Shown here: positions 1-8,210 of the stretch, piece after piece
How the letters are laid out: every line of letters starts with the position of its first letter
Position numbering within the stretch: the first letter of the stretch is position 1
NCBI RefSeq assembly: GCF_900199205.1
Contig: NZ_OBMJ01000001.1
Coordinates: 4,591,001-4,655,000 of the forward strand
DNA length: 64,000 bases
Source of the DNA: Streptomyces sp. 1331.2
GTDB taxonomy: Bacteria; Actinomycetota; Actinomycetes; Streptomycetales; Streptomycetaceae
Direction of reading: 5' to 3'
The notes under the pieces: generated by a model
The model's database searches: none
What the model was told of the DNA's origin: nothing
What the model saw: only the letters and a program-made list of their open reading frames with translations
Translations under genes and position numbers: made by a program

Positions 1-844
1 CCGGTTCGAGCCCAGGCCGCCGTCCGGTTCCTCGTACCGGCCGGACACGGTCTTCGACGGATGGTCCGGCGAGCACGTACGGGTCCGGCTGGCCTCCGTC
101 CGGGGCTACGCGCACCGGGGGAACGGCCGGCCGCGGGAGGACGACATCGCGGTCGCGCTGCACGGCTCCGGGACGCTGGTCTTCGCCGTCGCGGACGGCG
201 TCTCCGGGGCCGAGCAGTCGCACCTGGGCGCGACCCTCGCCTGCCGGACGGCGGTGGACACGGTGACCAGGCAACTGGACGAGGGCTGCCGCCCGGACGA
301 GCTCGACTGGGCCAAGGTGCTCAACCACGCCGCCTACCAGCTGGTCGCGCAGACGGCGAAGATCCTCGGCCTGGCCCGGGAGGACGCGGCCGCGGCCGAG
401 CGCCTGATGGCCACCACGCTGGTGACGGGCGTCCTGGTGCCGGCCCGGCTGGGGCTGGACGTCCACCTGGTCTCCGCGGGCGATTCGGGGGCCTGGCTGC
501 TGTCCGGCGGCGGCCACTACATGTCGGTCATCCCGGCCGAGCACGACGGCGCCGGCCCGGTGGCCTCCTCGGCGGTGGTGGCGCTGCCCCGGGTGCCCGC
601 GAAGGTCAGGGTGCACACGGCCGCGATCTTCGGCTCGGACCGGCTGCTGGTCGGCACGGACGGCTTCGGCGGCCCGCTCGGTGACGGCACCGGCCCGGTC
701 GGCCGGCTGTTCGCCGAGCACCTGGCGCCCTCGCTGGAACCGCGCGGCCTGGCCCACCTGCTGGACTTCTCCCGGGAGACCTTCGACGACGACCGCACCC
801 TGCTCGTCGTCTGGCCCGCCTCCGCCGTGGAGGCCCGGCCGTGA
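1..844 (+). CDS. PP2C-family protein phosphatase domain protein, 5'-truncated by window edge
   Basis: The frame is open from the first bases of the window, so the start lies upstream. About 280 residues are visible. They fit a PPM/PP2C Ser/Thr phosphatase: a REDD acidic motif near visible residue 46, FAVADGVSG near residue 61 (the metal-binding ADG motif), GTDGFGG near residue 218 and a C-terminal DDRTLLVVW. These acidic motifs bind Mn/Mg in the family. The stop overlaps the GTG of the kinase-like gene by 4 bp (GTGA), so the two are probably translationally coupled and act as a phosphatase-kinase pair. A VWA-domain gene often accompanies such pairs but cannot be seen here. Family call is firm; the substrate is unknown. 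Confidence 0.8.
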   Translation, partial: RFEPRPPSGSSYRPDTVFDGWSGEHVRVRLASVRGYAHRGNGRPREDDIAVALHGSGTLVFAVADGVSGAEQSHLGATLACRTAVDTVTRQLDEGCRPDELDWAKVLNHAAYQLVAQTAKILGLAREDAAAAERLMATTLVTGVLVPARLGLDVHLVSAGDSGAWLLSGGGHYMSVIPAEHDGAGPVASSAVVALPRVPAKVRVHTAAIFGSDRLLVGTDGFGGPLGDGTGPVGRLFAEHLAPSLEPRGLAHLLDFSRETFDDDRTLLVVWPASAVEARP

Positions 845-2487
845 CGAAGGTCCGGGTCGAGAAGCTGACCAAGGGCGACAAGCTCGGCCAGGGCGGCCAG
901 GGCACCGTCTGGGCGCTGCCCGGTCGGAAGATCAACGGCGAATGGCCGGTGGCGTACAAGGAGTACTCCGCCGTCTGCCGGGACGAACTGGACGGCCCGG
1001 CCCTGGACGCGATGGTGGAGTTCGTGCCCGGGCTGCCCACCGAGACCGGGCTCTGGCTGTGCGAGCGGCTGGCCTGGCCGGCGGCCGTGGTGCTGGACGA
1101 CCGGGGGCGCTGCGGCATCCTGATGCGCCTGGTGCCGGACGGTTTCTTCATCGACTCGCCGCAGGCCGGGCGGAACCTCGCCGGCTTCCAGTTCCTGCTG
1201 AACGACGAGGGCTACCTGCGCCGGGTCGGGATCTCGATCACCGTCGAACAGCGGCTCCAGCTGCTGCTCGACCTCTCCCGGACGCTCGCCGGCCTGCACC
1301 GGCTGGGCGTCGTGGTGGGCGACCTCTCGCCGAAGAACGTGCTGTTCCGGCTGGGCGCGGAGCCGAGCTGCTTCCTGATCGACTGCGACGCGATGCGGGT
1401 GGACGGCCGGGACGCCCTCGACCAGCGGGAGACCCCGGACTGGAGCCTGCCGCAGGGCGAGCCGCTGGCGACCGGGCGCGGGGACTCGTACAAGTTCGGC
1501 CTGCTGGTGGTCCGGCTGCTCGCCGGGGAGCAGGACAGCCGGGACACCGGGGCGGTCGGCGCGCTCTCGGCGGACCTCGGGCGGCTCGCCGCCGCGGCGA
1601 TCGGCACGGACCCCGCGCGCCGGCCCGAACTCGCGGACTGGGAAAGGCCGTTGCTGCGGGCGATCGAGGAGCTGCGGACGCCGTCGGCCCCCGACCCGGA
1701 CGAGGTGGCGGCATGGATCGGCGCGACCCTGGCGGCGGGCGCGCAGCACCCGGCGCCGCCCCGGCCGCCGGGCACGCCTGCTCCCGCCCCGCCCGCCGCC
1801 ACCCCGCCCGGGCCGGGCCGGGTGCTGGCGACGGTGGTGTTCGCGGGCCTGCTCGTCTGGGCCGGCGTCAAGGGGGTGTCCGCGCTCGGGGACGACTCCG
1901 GCACCGGCTCCGGGTCGAGCGGGTCCGCGCCGGCCGCCGTCTCCACGTACCGGTCGACCCCGTACGGGAGCGGCGGCACCAGCGGCGGGACGACCGGCGG
2001 CGGGACGACCGGCGGCAGCGGGACGACCGCGGTCGACCCGGTGAACCAGGCGAAGGCCATCGACCTGCTGCTGAACCGCAACGACGGCACGCGCAAGGTC
2101 GTCACCTCCGCCGTCCAGGCCGCGGACGGCTGCGGGAACACCGTCGACGTCCGGTACGGGGCCTCCCAGCTCCGCCAGGCGGCGGCCGGCCGGGACTCCC
2201 TGGTCGCCCGGCTGCAGGGGGTCGACACCTCGGCTCTGCCGGGCGGCGCGAACCTGGCGGCCCAGCTCTCCTCGGCCTGGACGGCCTCCGCCGCGGCCGA
2301 CCGGGCGTTCGCGCGGTGGGCGGACGACGTGGCCGGCTGCGACGGCAATGCGCCGCACACCGCGGACTGGAACGAGGGGTACAACCAGAGCCAGGTGGCG
2401 ACCGCGGCCAAGAAGGCCTTCGCGGCCGCCTGGAACCCGCTGGCGGACCGCTACGGGCTGGCCCACTGCGACCCGGACGCCATCTGA
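841..2487 (+). CDS. Membrane-anchored protein kinase-like protein
   Basis: 548 residues from a GTG that overlaps the phosphatase stop. The N-terminal half is kinase-like: glycine loop GQGGQGTV (16-23), candidate ATP lysine in AYKEY (K40), catalytic-loop GDLSPKNVLF (D161, N166) and a metal-binding DCD (181-183) in place of DFG. The HRD His-Arg is replaced by Val-Gly, so this is a divergent kinase and activity is not certain. A proline-rich linker leads to one transmembrane helix (about 327-348), a Gly/Ser/Thr linker with GGTTGGG-type repeats (about 376-398) and an extracellular C-terminal domain with conserved Cys residues. It probably senses outside the cell and signals inside together with the coupled phosphatase. 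Confidence 0.75.
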   Translation: MTKVRVEKLTKGDKLGQGGQGTVWALPGRKINGEWPVAYKEYSAVCRDELDGPALDAMVEFVPGLPTETGLWLCERLAWPAAVVLDDRGRCGILMRLVPDGFFIDSPQAGRNLAGFQFLLNDEGYLRRVGISITVEQRLQLLLDLSRTLAGLHRLGVVVGDLSPKNVLFRLGAEPSCFLIDCDAMRVDGRDALDQRETPDWSLPQGEPLATGRGDSYKFGLLVVRLLAGEQDSRDTGAVGALSADLGRLAAAAIGTDPARRPELADWERPLLRAIEELRTPSAPDPDEVAAWIGATLAAGAQHPAPPRPPGTPAPAPPAATPPGPGRVLATVVFAGLLVWAGVKGVSALGDDSGTGSGSSGSAPAAVSTYRSTPYGSGGTSGGTTGGGTTGGSGTTAVDPVNQAKAIDLLLNRNDGTRKVVTSAVQAADGCGNTVDVRYGASQLRQAAAGRDSLVARLQGVDTSALPGGANLAAQLSSAWTASAAADRAFARWADDVAGCDGNAPHTADWNEGYNQSQVATAAKKAFAAAWNPLADRYGLAHCDPDAI

Positions 2488-2515
2488 CCGGGTGAGCCGC
2501 CGCAACGGTGAACCC

Positions 2516-3226
2516 CTAAGGCGGCAGCCGGCCTTCGGCGCGGGCCAGTTTCTCCAGCTCCGCCGGGTGCAGCAGCTCGATCTCCCGGCGCCCGGTGCGC
2601 AGCCAGCCGGCGTCCCGCCACTCCTCCAGCAGCCGGTTGACGGTCCGCCGGGAGCTGAGCACCAGGCCGGCCAGGTCGTCCTGGGACAGCGGCAGGGAGA
2701 TCCTGACCTCGCCGGTGGGTGCCGGGTCTCCGTAGCGTTCGGCGAGTTCCAGCAGGAGGGCGGCCAGGCGCGGGCGGACGACGGCGGACCCGGTGGCCGC
2801 CCGCTGCTGGTCGGCGTCCCGCAGCCGGCCGGAGAGCACCTGCTGGAGGGCCTGCGCCACGGCGGGGTTGGCGTGCTGGACGGCGCCGAAGCGGCTGAGC
2901 GGGATGTGCAGCGCGGTGACCTCGGTCAGCGCGTGCAGGGTGGCCGACCGTGCACCGCCGTCGAGACCGGCCTGTTCGCCGAGCAGGTCGCCGTCGCCGC
3001 GGATGGCGAGGATCGCGCGGTAGCCGGCGCCCGACTCCACCAGGACCTTGACGCACCCGCGCTCGATCACCAGCAGGTGGTCGGAGTGCTCGTGCTGCTG
3101 GAGCAGTGCGGCGCCCGCCGGGTAGCGCACCCGGCGGGCGACGGCGGTCAGTTCGGCCCGGGCCGGGGCGTCCAGCAGGCGCCAGAACGGGATGCGTCCG
3201 CCCGACGCCGGTCCGGCCGGTCTCAT
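2516..3226 (-). CDS. Crp/Fnr-family regulator with intact cyclic-nucleotide-binding cassette
   Basis: 236 residues, starting at the ATG that overlaps the stop of the upstream gene (ATGA, 3223-3226). An in-frame start 11 codons earlier lies inside that gene and is less likely. Residues 31-112 form a cNMP-binding beta-roll. Its phosphate-binding cassette keeps Gly83-Glu84 and Arg93-Ser94, matching the cAMP-contacting Glu and Arg-Ser of E. coli CRP. A dimerisation helix follows (about 113-140), then a winged HTH (SQDDLAGLVLSSRRTVNRLL, about 181-200). It therefore probably binds a cyclic nucleotide and DNA. The tight coupling to a Pycsar-type effector is notable. Confidence 0.85.
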   Translation of the reverse strand: MRPAGPASGGRIPFWRLLDAPARAELTAVARRVRYPAGAALLQQHEHSDHLLVIERGCVKVLVESGAGYRAILAIRGDGDLLGEQAGLDGGARSATLHALTEVTALHIPLSRFGAVQHANPAVAQALQQVLSGRLRDADQQRAATGSAVVRPRLAALLLELAERYGDPAPTGEVRISLPLSQDDLAGLVLSSRRTVNRLLEEWRDAGWLRTGRREIELLHPAELEKLARAEGRLPP

Positions 3227-3714
3227 CCCAGCAGCCCGGCCAGTGCGACCAGCCCGCAACCGGCGACGGCGAGCAGGAGGGACTGCCGGACCCGGCGGTC
3301 CTTGATCCAGATGATCCGGCTCATCTCCACCAACTGCCGGCTGAGCAGGGGGAGCAGGTCCGCGCCGTCCAGTTCGGCGGCGAGCCGGTCGGGCGTCCAG
3401 TGCCGGAGCTGGCCGTAGTAGACGAAGTTCGGCAGGTCGCTCTCCTGCTTGCCCCCGCCGCGCGGCACGACCACCGACACGGCGGCGACCGCGGCCAGCG
3501 CGAGGACGGCCACGCCGAGCCAGAAGGCCGTCGCGGGCAGGGCGCCGGAGGTGCGGCCGAGGCCGGTGCCGGTGCCGGACAGGGCGACGATCGCGCCGAG
3601 TGCGGCGGACTCGATGGTGAGCGCGAAGGAAGCCTTGGAATCGACCCTGCCGGTCACCTCGGTCAGCGAACCATGGATCTGCCAGGCGGTTTTGACTGCT
3701 TCTTCGTTCGACAC
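3223..3714 (-). CDS. Pycsar-type (PycTM-like) transmembrane effector
   Basis: 163 residues from a GTG with a strong GGGGGG ribosome site 5 nt upstream; the frame runs further upstream but without a better start. The N-terminus TAWQIHGSLTEV...GRVDSKASFAL (about 9-32) matches the Asp-x-Lys-Ala-Ser signature I know from Pycsar effector (PycTM) proteins. Hydrophobic helices lie at about 30-47, 61-84 and 145-162, and the length is normal for the family. In described Pycsar systems such proteins respond to cCMP or cUMP and damage the membrane during phage infection. Here no cyclase is adjacent; the partner is the coupled cNMP-binding regulator. Family call fairly firm; an immune role is inference. 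Confidence 0.75.
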   Translation of the reverse strand: MSNEEAVKTAWQIHGSLTEVTGRVDSKASFALTIESAALGAIVALSGTGTGLGRTSGALPATAFWLGVAVLALAAVAAVSVVVPRGGGKQESDLPNFVYYGQLRHWTPDRLAAELDGADLLPLLSRQLVEMSRIIWIKDRRVRQSLLLAVAGCGLVALAGLLG

Positions 3715-3892
3715 AGGCCCCCCGGACGACCGTTCTGGACGGTTCCCGGACGGTCGGCTTCGGCCCCCGGGCTCCCGCCGGTCCAGCATAGCCACGCGGT
3801 GCCCGCCGGGGGCCTGGATCGGCCGGGAGCGGGCCCGAACTCGCCTTTCCCGTGGGGGAGGTGTGGTTGGTAGGGCGGGTGGGCCCACTGGG

Positions 3893-4525
3893 TCAGGCCT
3901 CGTGGGCGGCGGTGGTCGGGGGCGGGGCGAGGGCGCGCAGGGCGGCGTCGACCAGGCGGTCGGCGTGGGCGTGGGTGAGCGGGCCGAGGCGGTACTGCCA
4001 GCGGTAGTAGAGCGGGCCGTAGACGAGTTCGACGGCCAGGTCGAGGTCGGCGTCGGGGGCGATCTGGCCGGCCTCGCGGGCGCGGCGCAGGCGGTCGCGG
4101 GTGACCTCCAGCAGGGGGTCCAGCAGGCGGGTGCGGTACTCGGCGTGCAGCGCGGGGTCGTTGAGGATCTCGGCGACGATGGCGCGGTAGGTGCGGTCGG
4201 CGCCCGGGTCGGTGAGTTCGTCGCTGGTGGGGCGCAGGACGGCCCGGAGGTCGGCGGCGAGGTCGCCGGTGTCGGGCAGCGCGAGGCCGCCGTCGTGCTC
4301 GCTGACGGCGAGGAAGGCGTCGAAGACGACGGCTCCCTTCGAGGGCCACCAGCGGTAGATGGTCTGCTTGCCGACGCCGGCCCGGGCGGCGATCGCCTCG
4401 ATGGTCAGCTTGCCGTAGCCGACGTCGGCGACGAGTTCGGTGGCGGCGGCGAGGACGGCGGCGCGGGCGCGCTCGCTGCGGCGGGCGGGGTCGGGGGCGG
4501 TTCTGGACGCGCTTGTGGAGGCCAT
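3893..4525 (-). CDS. TetR-family transcriptional repressor
   Basis: 210 residues. A TetR N-terminal DNA-binding domain occupies about 18-64, with the HTH LTIEAIAARAGVGKQTIYRWW (about 40-60). The C-terminal ligand domain resembles those of actinobacterial TetR proteins of the same length. The gene is divergent from a macrolide-type glycosyltransferase, and the 99-bp space between them holds a perfect 13-bp inverted repeat and a second shorter one. This is the usual arrangement of a repressor controlling itself and a neighbouring detoxification gene; the inducer is unknown and may be a glycosyltransferase substrate. Confidence 0.9.
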   Translation of the reverse strand: MASTSASRTAPDPARRSERARAAVLAAATELVADVGYGKLTIEAIAARAGVGKQTIYRWWPSKGAVVFDAFLAVSEHDGGLALPDTGDLAADLRAVLRPTSDELTDPGADRTYRAIVAEILNDPALHAEYRTRLLDPLLEVTRDRLRRAREAGQIAPDADLDLAVELVYGPLYYRWQYRLGPLTHAHADRLVDAALRALAPPPTTAAHEA

Positions 4526-4549
4526 GGGAAAAAGTCTATGCGAAACAGC

Positions 4550-4602
4550 GAGACGAGACGTATTGTCTTTTCAAGACGTTGCGAGACGCTACGTCTCGTC
4601 TC
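4550..4602. promoter_or_regulatory. Divergent promoter with TetR-type operator
   Basis: GAGACGAGACGTA (4550-4562) is repeated as its exact reverse complement at 4590-4602. Between the arms lies a second perfect inverted repeat, GTCTT-TTC-AAGAC (4565-4577), and a further GAGACG at 4583-4588. The region is unusually AT-richer than its surroundings and sits between the divergent TetR and glycosyltransferase starts. It is very likely where the TetR protein binds. Confidence 0.75.
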
Positions 4603-4624
4603 ATTCGCTACCCCGGAGGTGCCC

Positions 4625-5815
4625 GTGCCCCGCCCCGCCCACATCCTGATGGTCTCCGTCCCCGCCCACGGGCACGTGAACCCCAGCCTCGCCGTGGTCG
4701 CCGAGCTGGTCGCCCGGGGCCACCGGGTCAGCTACGTCAACGACCCCTCCTTCCGGGAGATCGTGGAGTCCACCGGCGCCGACTTCGTCCCGTACCCGAC
4801 CGCGCTGCCGCTCGCCGGCGACCCGAGCGGCTGGCCGGAGGATCCGGTGGCGATCCAGGAGGTGTTCCTGGACGACACCCTGGCGATGTGGCCCGTCCTG
4901 CTGGAGGCCTTCGAGGACGACCGCCCCGACCTGGTGCTCTACGACATCGCGGGCTTCGCCGCGCGGGCGCTCGGCGAGCGGCTGGGCGTGCCGGTGGTGC
5001 AGCTGTCCTCCACCTTCGTCGGCTGGGAGGGCATCGAGGAGGACCTGGCCGCGGTCTTCGAGGCGATCCGCAGCGGCCCGGGCGGCCCCGAGCACTACCG
5101 GCGGTTCGCCGACTGGCTGGCCGAGGCCGGCGCGGTGCAGCGCGACGTGGAGGCCTTCAAGAACCGCCCGGAGCGGGCGATCGCCCTCGTCCCGCGCGCC
5201 CTGCAGCCCAACGCCGACCGGGTGGACGAGCGGCGCATCACCTTCGTCGGGCCCTGCTTCGGCGACCGGGCCCACCAGGGGCAGTGGCAGCGCCCGGAGA
5301 GTGCCGAGAGGGTGCTGCTGGTCTCGCTGGGCTCGGCCTTCACCCACCACCCGGCGTTCTACCGGGCCTGCATCCGGGCCTTCGGCAACCTGGCGGGCTG
5401 GCACACCGTGCTCCAGATCGGCAAGCACACCGACCCGGCCGAACTCGGCGAGGTGCCGGACACCGTCGAGGTGCACCGGTGGGTGCCGCAGCTGTCGGTA
5501 CTCGCCCAGGCGGACGCCTTCGTCACCCATGCGGGCATGGGCGGCTCCAGCGAGGGGCTGTTCCACGCCGTGCCGATGATCGCGGTGCCGCAGGCCGTCG
5601 ACCAGTTCGCCAACGCGGACGCCCTGGTGGGCCTCGGCGTCGCCCGCCGGCTGGACACCGAGCAGGTCACCGCGGAGGCGCTGCGCGCCGCCCTGCTGGA
5701 GCTGGTCGACGATCCGGCGGTGGCCGAGCGGCTTCGGGAGCTGTCCGCCGCGGGCCGGGCCGAGGGCGGCACCGCGCGGGCGGTGGAGCTGATCGAGGCC
5801 GAGCTCGTCCAGTAG
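4625..5815 (+). CDS. Macrolide-type (MGT/OleD-like) UDP-glycosyltransferase
   Basis: 396 residues. Of two in-frame GTGs (4619 and 4625), the second is chosen because the CGGAGG ribosome site (4614-4619) then lies 5 nt upstream. The N-terminal domain begins HILMVSVPAHGHVNPSLAVVAEL, whose His is the usual catalytic base of GT1 enzymes. The C-terminal donor-binding motif HAGMGGSSEGLFHAVPMIAVP...DQ is at about residues 301-325. Such enzymes transfer glucose from UDP-glucose to macrolides and other aromatic or polyketide acceptors, often inactivating them. The gene is controlled in all likelihood by the divergent TetR protein. Acceptor unknown. Confidence 0.88.
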   Translation: MPRPAHILMVSVPAHGHVNPSLAVVAELVARGHRVSYVNDPSFREIVESTGADFVPYPTALPLAGDPSGWPEDPVAIQEVFLDDTLAMWPVLLEAFEDDRPDLVLYDIAGFAARALGERLGVPVVQLSSTFVGWEGIEEDLAAVFEAIRSGPGGPEHYRRFADWLAEAGAVQRDVEAFKNRPERAIALVPRALQPNADRVDERRITFVGPCFGDRAHQGQWQRPESAERVLLVSLGSAFTHHPAFYRACIRAFGNLAGWHTVLQIGKHTDPAELGEVPDTVEVHRWVPQLSVLAQADAFVTHAGMGGSSEGLFHAVPMIAVPQAVDQFANADALVGLGVARRLDTEQVTAEALRAALLELVDDPAVAERLRELSAAGRAEGGTARAVELIEAELVQ

Positions 5816-5914
5816 CCGGGGGGTCGGGGGCTGCGGCGTGCGGCGCGGATCCGGAGGGCGGAGAATCCGGATGACGAACACCTGTTGTCATATCTTCATT
5901 CACCTGATGTGATG

Positions 5915-5932
5915 GTGTATATGGATATGCAC
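5915..5932. promoter_or_regulatory. Palindrome overlapping the hutH start codon
   Basis: GTGTATAT-GG-ATATGCAC is a near-perfect dyad (7 of 8 arm bases) that covers the hutH start ATG. It lies in an AT-rich stretch (5880-5932) that is probably the hutH promoter and may be an operator. The regulator is not identified; the nearby RpiR protein is the local candidate. Confidence 0.4.
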
Positions 5933-7504
5933 AGTGCTGTGGCCCCCGACGCTCCGCTGGTCCTGGTCGGCAAGGCCGACGTCAGCGCCGACGACGTCCT
6001 GGCCGTTGCCCGGGGCAACGCCCGGGTCGAGATCGGTCCCGACGCGCAGGCCGAGATGGCGGTCGCCCGCGCCCGGATCGACGCCCTCGCGGCCGAGCCG
6101 CGCCCCGTCTACGGCGTGTCGACCGGCTTCGGCGCGCTCGCCGTACGGCACATCAGCCCCGAGCTGCGCGCCCAGCTGCAGCGGTCCCTGGTGCGCTCGC
6201 ACGCCGCCGGCATGGGGCCGGCCGTCGAGCGCGAGGTCGTCCGCGCGCTGATGTTCCTGCGGATGAAGACGCTGGCCTCCGGCCGTACCGGCGTGCGCCC
6301 GCTGGTCGCCGAGACCATCGCCGCCCTGCTCAACGCGGGCATCACCCCGGTCGTCCGCGAGTTCGGCTCGCTCGGTTGCTCCGGCGACCTCGCGCCGCTG
6401 TCGCACTGCGCGCTGGTGCTGATGGGCGAGGGCACGGCCACCGGCCCGGACGGGGTCGAGAAGCCCGCCGGCGAACTGCTCGCAGCCGCGGGGATCGAGC
6501 CCGTCGAACTGCTGGAGAAGGAGGGCCTGGCCCTCATCAACGGCACCGACGGCATGCTCGGCATGCTGGTGATGGCCATCGCCGACCTCCAGCGGCTGTT
6601 CACCACCGCCGACATCACCGCCGCCATGACCCTGGAGGCGCTGCTCGGCACCGACAAGGTGCTCGCCCCCGAGCTGCACCTCCCGATCCGCCCGCACCCC
6701 GGCCAGGCGCTCAGCGCCGCCAACATGCTCGCCGTCCTCAAGGACTCCGGCCTCACCGGCCACCACCAGGACGACGCGCCGCGGGTCCAGGACGCCTACT
6801 CGATCCGCTGCGCCCCGCAGGTCGCCGGCGCCGGCCGGGACACCCTGGCCCACGCCCAGCTGGTCGCCTCCCGCGAGCTGGCCGCCTCGGTCGACAACCC
6901 GGTGGTGCTGCCCGACGGCCGGGTCGAGTCCAACGGCAACTTCCACGGCGCCCCGGTCGCCTACGTGCTGGACTTCCTCGCCATCGCCGCCGCCGACCTC
7001 GGCTCGATCTCCGAGCGCCGCACCGACCGCCTGCTCGACAAGGCCCGCTCGCACGGCCTGCCGGCCTTCCTGGCCGACGACCCGGGCGTGGACTCCGGCC
7101 TGATGATCGCCCAGTACACCCAGGCGGCGCTGGTCAGCGAGAACAAGCGGCTGGCCGTCCCGGCCTCCGTCGACTCGATCCCCTCCTCCGCCATGCAGGA
7201 GGACCACGTGTCGATGGGCTGGTCGGCCGCGCGCAAGCTGCGCCAGGCCGTCGAGAACCTCGGCCGGATCCTGGCCGTCGAACTCACCGCCGCCGCCCGC
7301 GCGCTGGAGATCCGCCAGCAGGCCGACTCGTCCGGCCGGATCGCCCCGGCCACCGCGGCCGCGCTGGCCGCCGCGCGGGAGGCCGGGGTCGGCGGCGCCG
7401 GCCGCGACCGCTTCCTCTCCCCGGACCTGGAGGCGGCCGCGGCGCTGGTCGCCACCGGCGAGCTGGTGCGGGCGGTCGAGCAGGTCACCGGCCCGCTGGC
7501 CTGA
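5921..7504 (+). CDS. hutH: Histidine ammonia-lyase
   Basis: 527 residues starting MDMHSAV, as I recall for Streptomyces HutH; an earlier TTG (5885) is possible but unlikely. The enzyme deaminates L-histidine to trans-urocanate, the first Hut step. The MIO cofactor-forming tripeptide is Cys153-Ser154-Gly155 in GSLGCSGDLAPLSH, a CSG rather than the more usual ASG. Other family blocks are YGVSTGFGALA, QDAYSIRCAPQVAG and the active-site region SSAMQEDHVSMG. It is separated from hutU-hutF-hutI by about 2.8 kb containing an RpiR regulator, so it is probably a separate transcription unit. No clear ribosome site is present. Confidence 0.95.
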   Translation: MDMHSAVAPDAPLVLVGKADVSADDVLAVARGNARVEIGPDAQAEMAVARARIDALAAEPRPVYGVSTGFGALAVRHISPELRAQLQRSLVRSHAAGMGPAVEREVVRALMFLRMKTLASGRTGVRPLVAETIAALLNAGITPVVREFGSLGCSGDLAPLSHCALVLMGEGTATGPDGVEKPAGELLAAAGIEPVELLEKEGLALINGTDGMLGMLVMAIADLQRLFTTADITAAMTLEALLGTDKVLAPELHLPIRPHPGQALSAANMLAVLKDSGLTGHHQDDAPRVQDAYSIRCAPQVAGAGRDTLAHAQLVASRELAASVDNPVVLPDGRVESNGNFHGAPVAYVLDFLAIAAADLGSISERRTDRLLDKARSHGLPAFLADDPGVDSGLMIAQYTQAALVSENKRLAVPASVDSIPSSAMQEDHVSMGWSAARKLRQAVENLGRILAVELTAAARALEIRQQADSSGRIAPATAAALAAAREAGVGGAGRDRFLSPDLEAAAALVATGELVRAVEQVTGPLA

Positions 7505-7548
7505 CCCGTCGCCCCGGGAGCACGCCCCCGGGCGCGGGGCGGCCGGGC

Positions 7549-7971
7549 TCAGTCCCAGTCGCCCCGCGGCCGGCGGTCCTCGCGGGACCTGCGCTCGCCG
7601 AACGCGGCGGCGAAGTTGACCCCGACGATGCCCGCCCAGCAGACCAGCAGGCCGGCGAAGCCGCCGTTGCCGGGGCCGGACGCGATCGCGGTCAGCGGGA
7701 TGCCGAAGGCCATCGAGGCCACGGCGAGCCCGGTGCCGGAGCGCTTGCTCCACCCGTGGTGGCGGGGGCGCTGGTGGCGCTCGCGGTACGGGTGCGGCTC
7801 GTAGCCGTCCAGCCGCTGGGCGACGGAGCGCTCGACCCGGGCGTCCAGACGGGCGTCGAGGCGCTTCATGAAGGAGTCGACCAGCTCGTCCTCGTACTCC
7901 TTGCCGAGCTCCTTGCGGGCCTGCAGGGTGGCGTCGAGGTCGCGCCGCAGGTCGTCCTGGCGAGTGTCCAT
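7549..7971 (-). CDS. Small conserved membrane protein, function unknown
   Basis: 140 residues. The first 80 are charged and probably coiled (ARKELGKEYEDELVDSFMKRLDARLDARVERSV); two hydrophobic helices follow (about 85-103 and 107-124), then a short basic/acidic tail. It is convergent with hutH and sits between hutH and the RpiR gene. No catalytic motif is visible and I do not recognise a named family, although proteins of this layout are common in Streptomyces. Confidence 0.7.
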   Translation of the reverse strand: MDTRQDDLRRDLDATLQARKELGKEYEDELVDSFMKRLDARLDARVERSVAQRLDGYEPHPYRERHQRPRHHGWSKRSGTGLAVASMAFGIPLTAIASGPGNGGFAGLLVCWAGIVGVNFAAAFGERRSREDRRPRGDWD

Positions 7972-8112
7972 GGGGTACAGCGTGGCCCCGGCCGCGGTAC
8001 CCGGTCCATCCGTTCGCGGGGGGAATCCGGGCGGGCTCAGGGTGAAATCAGGGTTACCCCGAGTCGGGCCGGGCCCGCCGGCCCGGGGGCGGGCCCACCG
8101 TCCGACATCCGG

Positions 8113-8147
8113 GACGTCTCATGGAGCGTTCCGCCGTACGAGACGTC
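8113..8147. promoter_or_regulatory. Inverted repeat upstream of the RpiR gene
   Basis: GACGTCTC (8113-8120) is repeated as GAGACGTC (8140-8147) with 19 nt between. It lies 64 bp before the RpiR start and is a candidate autoregulatory or operator site. Only the arms are visible evidence. Confidence 0.45.
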
Positions 8148-8210
8148 TTTGCCAGGCGCGGCGCGCTGCTGCACAGTCGTCGTCCGAACCGCACGCATCC
8201 GGAGGTACTG

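Noticed and set aside
517..2505. A 662-codon open frame on the minus strand
   Set aside because: It is antisense to the phosphatase and kinase-like genes; its composition is Arg/Gly/Pro-rich with no domain, typical of GC-rich shadow frames.
7508..7540. Terminator after hutH
   Set aside because: The CCCCGGG-rich stretch can fold only with bulges, and no single stem is convincing.
5900..7753. A 617-codon minus-strand frame
   Set aside because: Antisense to hutH over its whole length and low complexity; hutH is certain.
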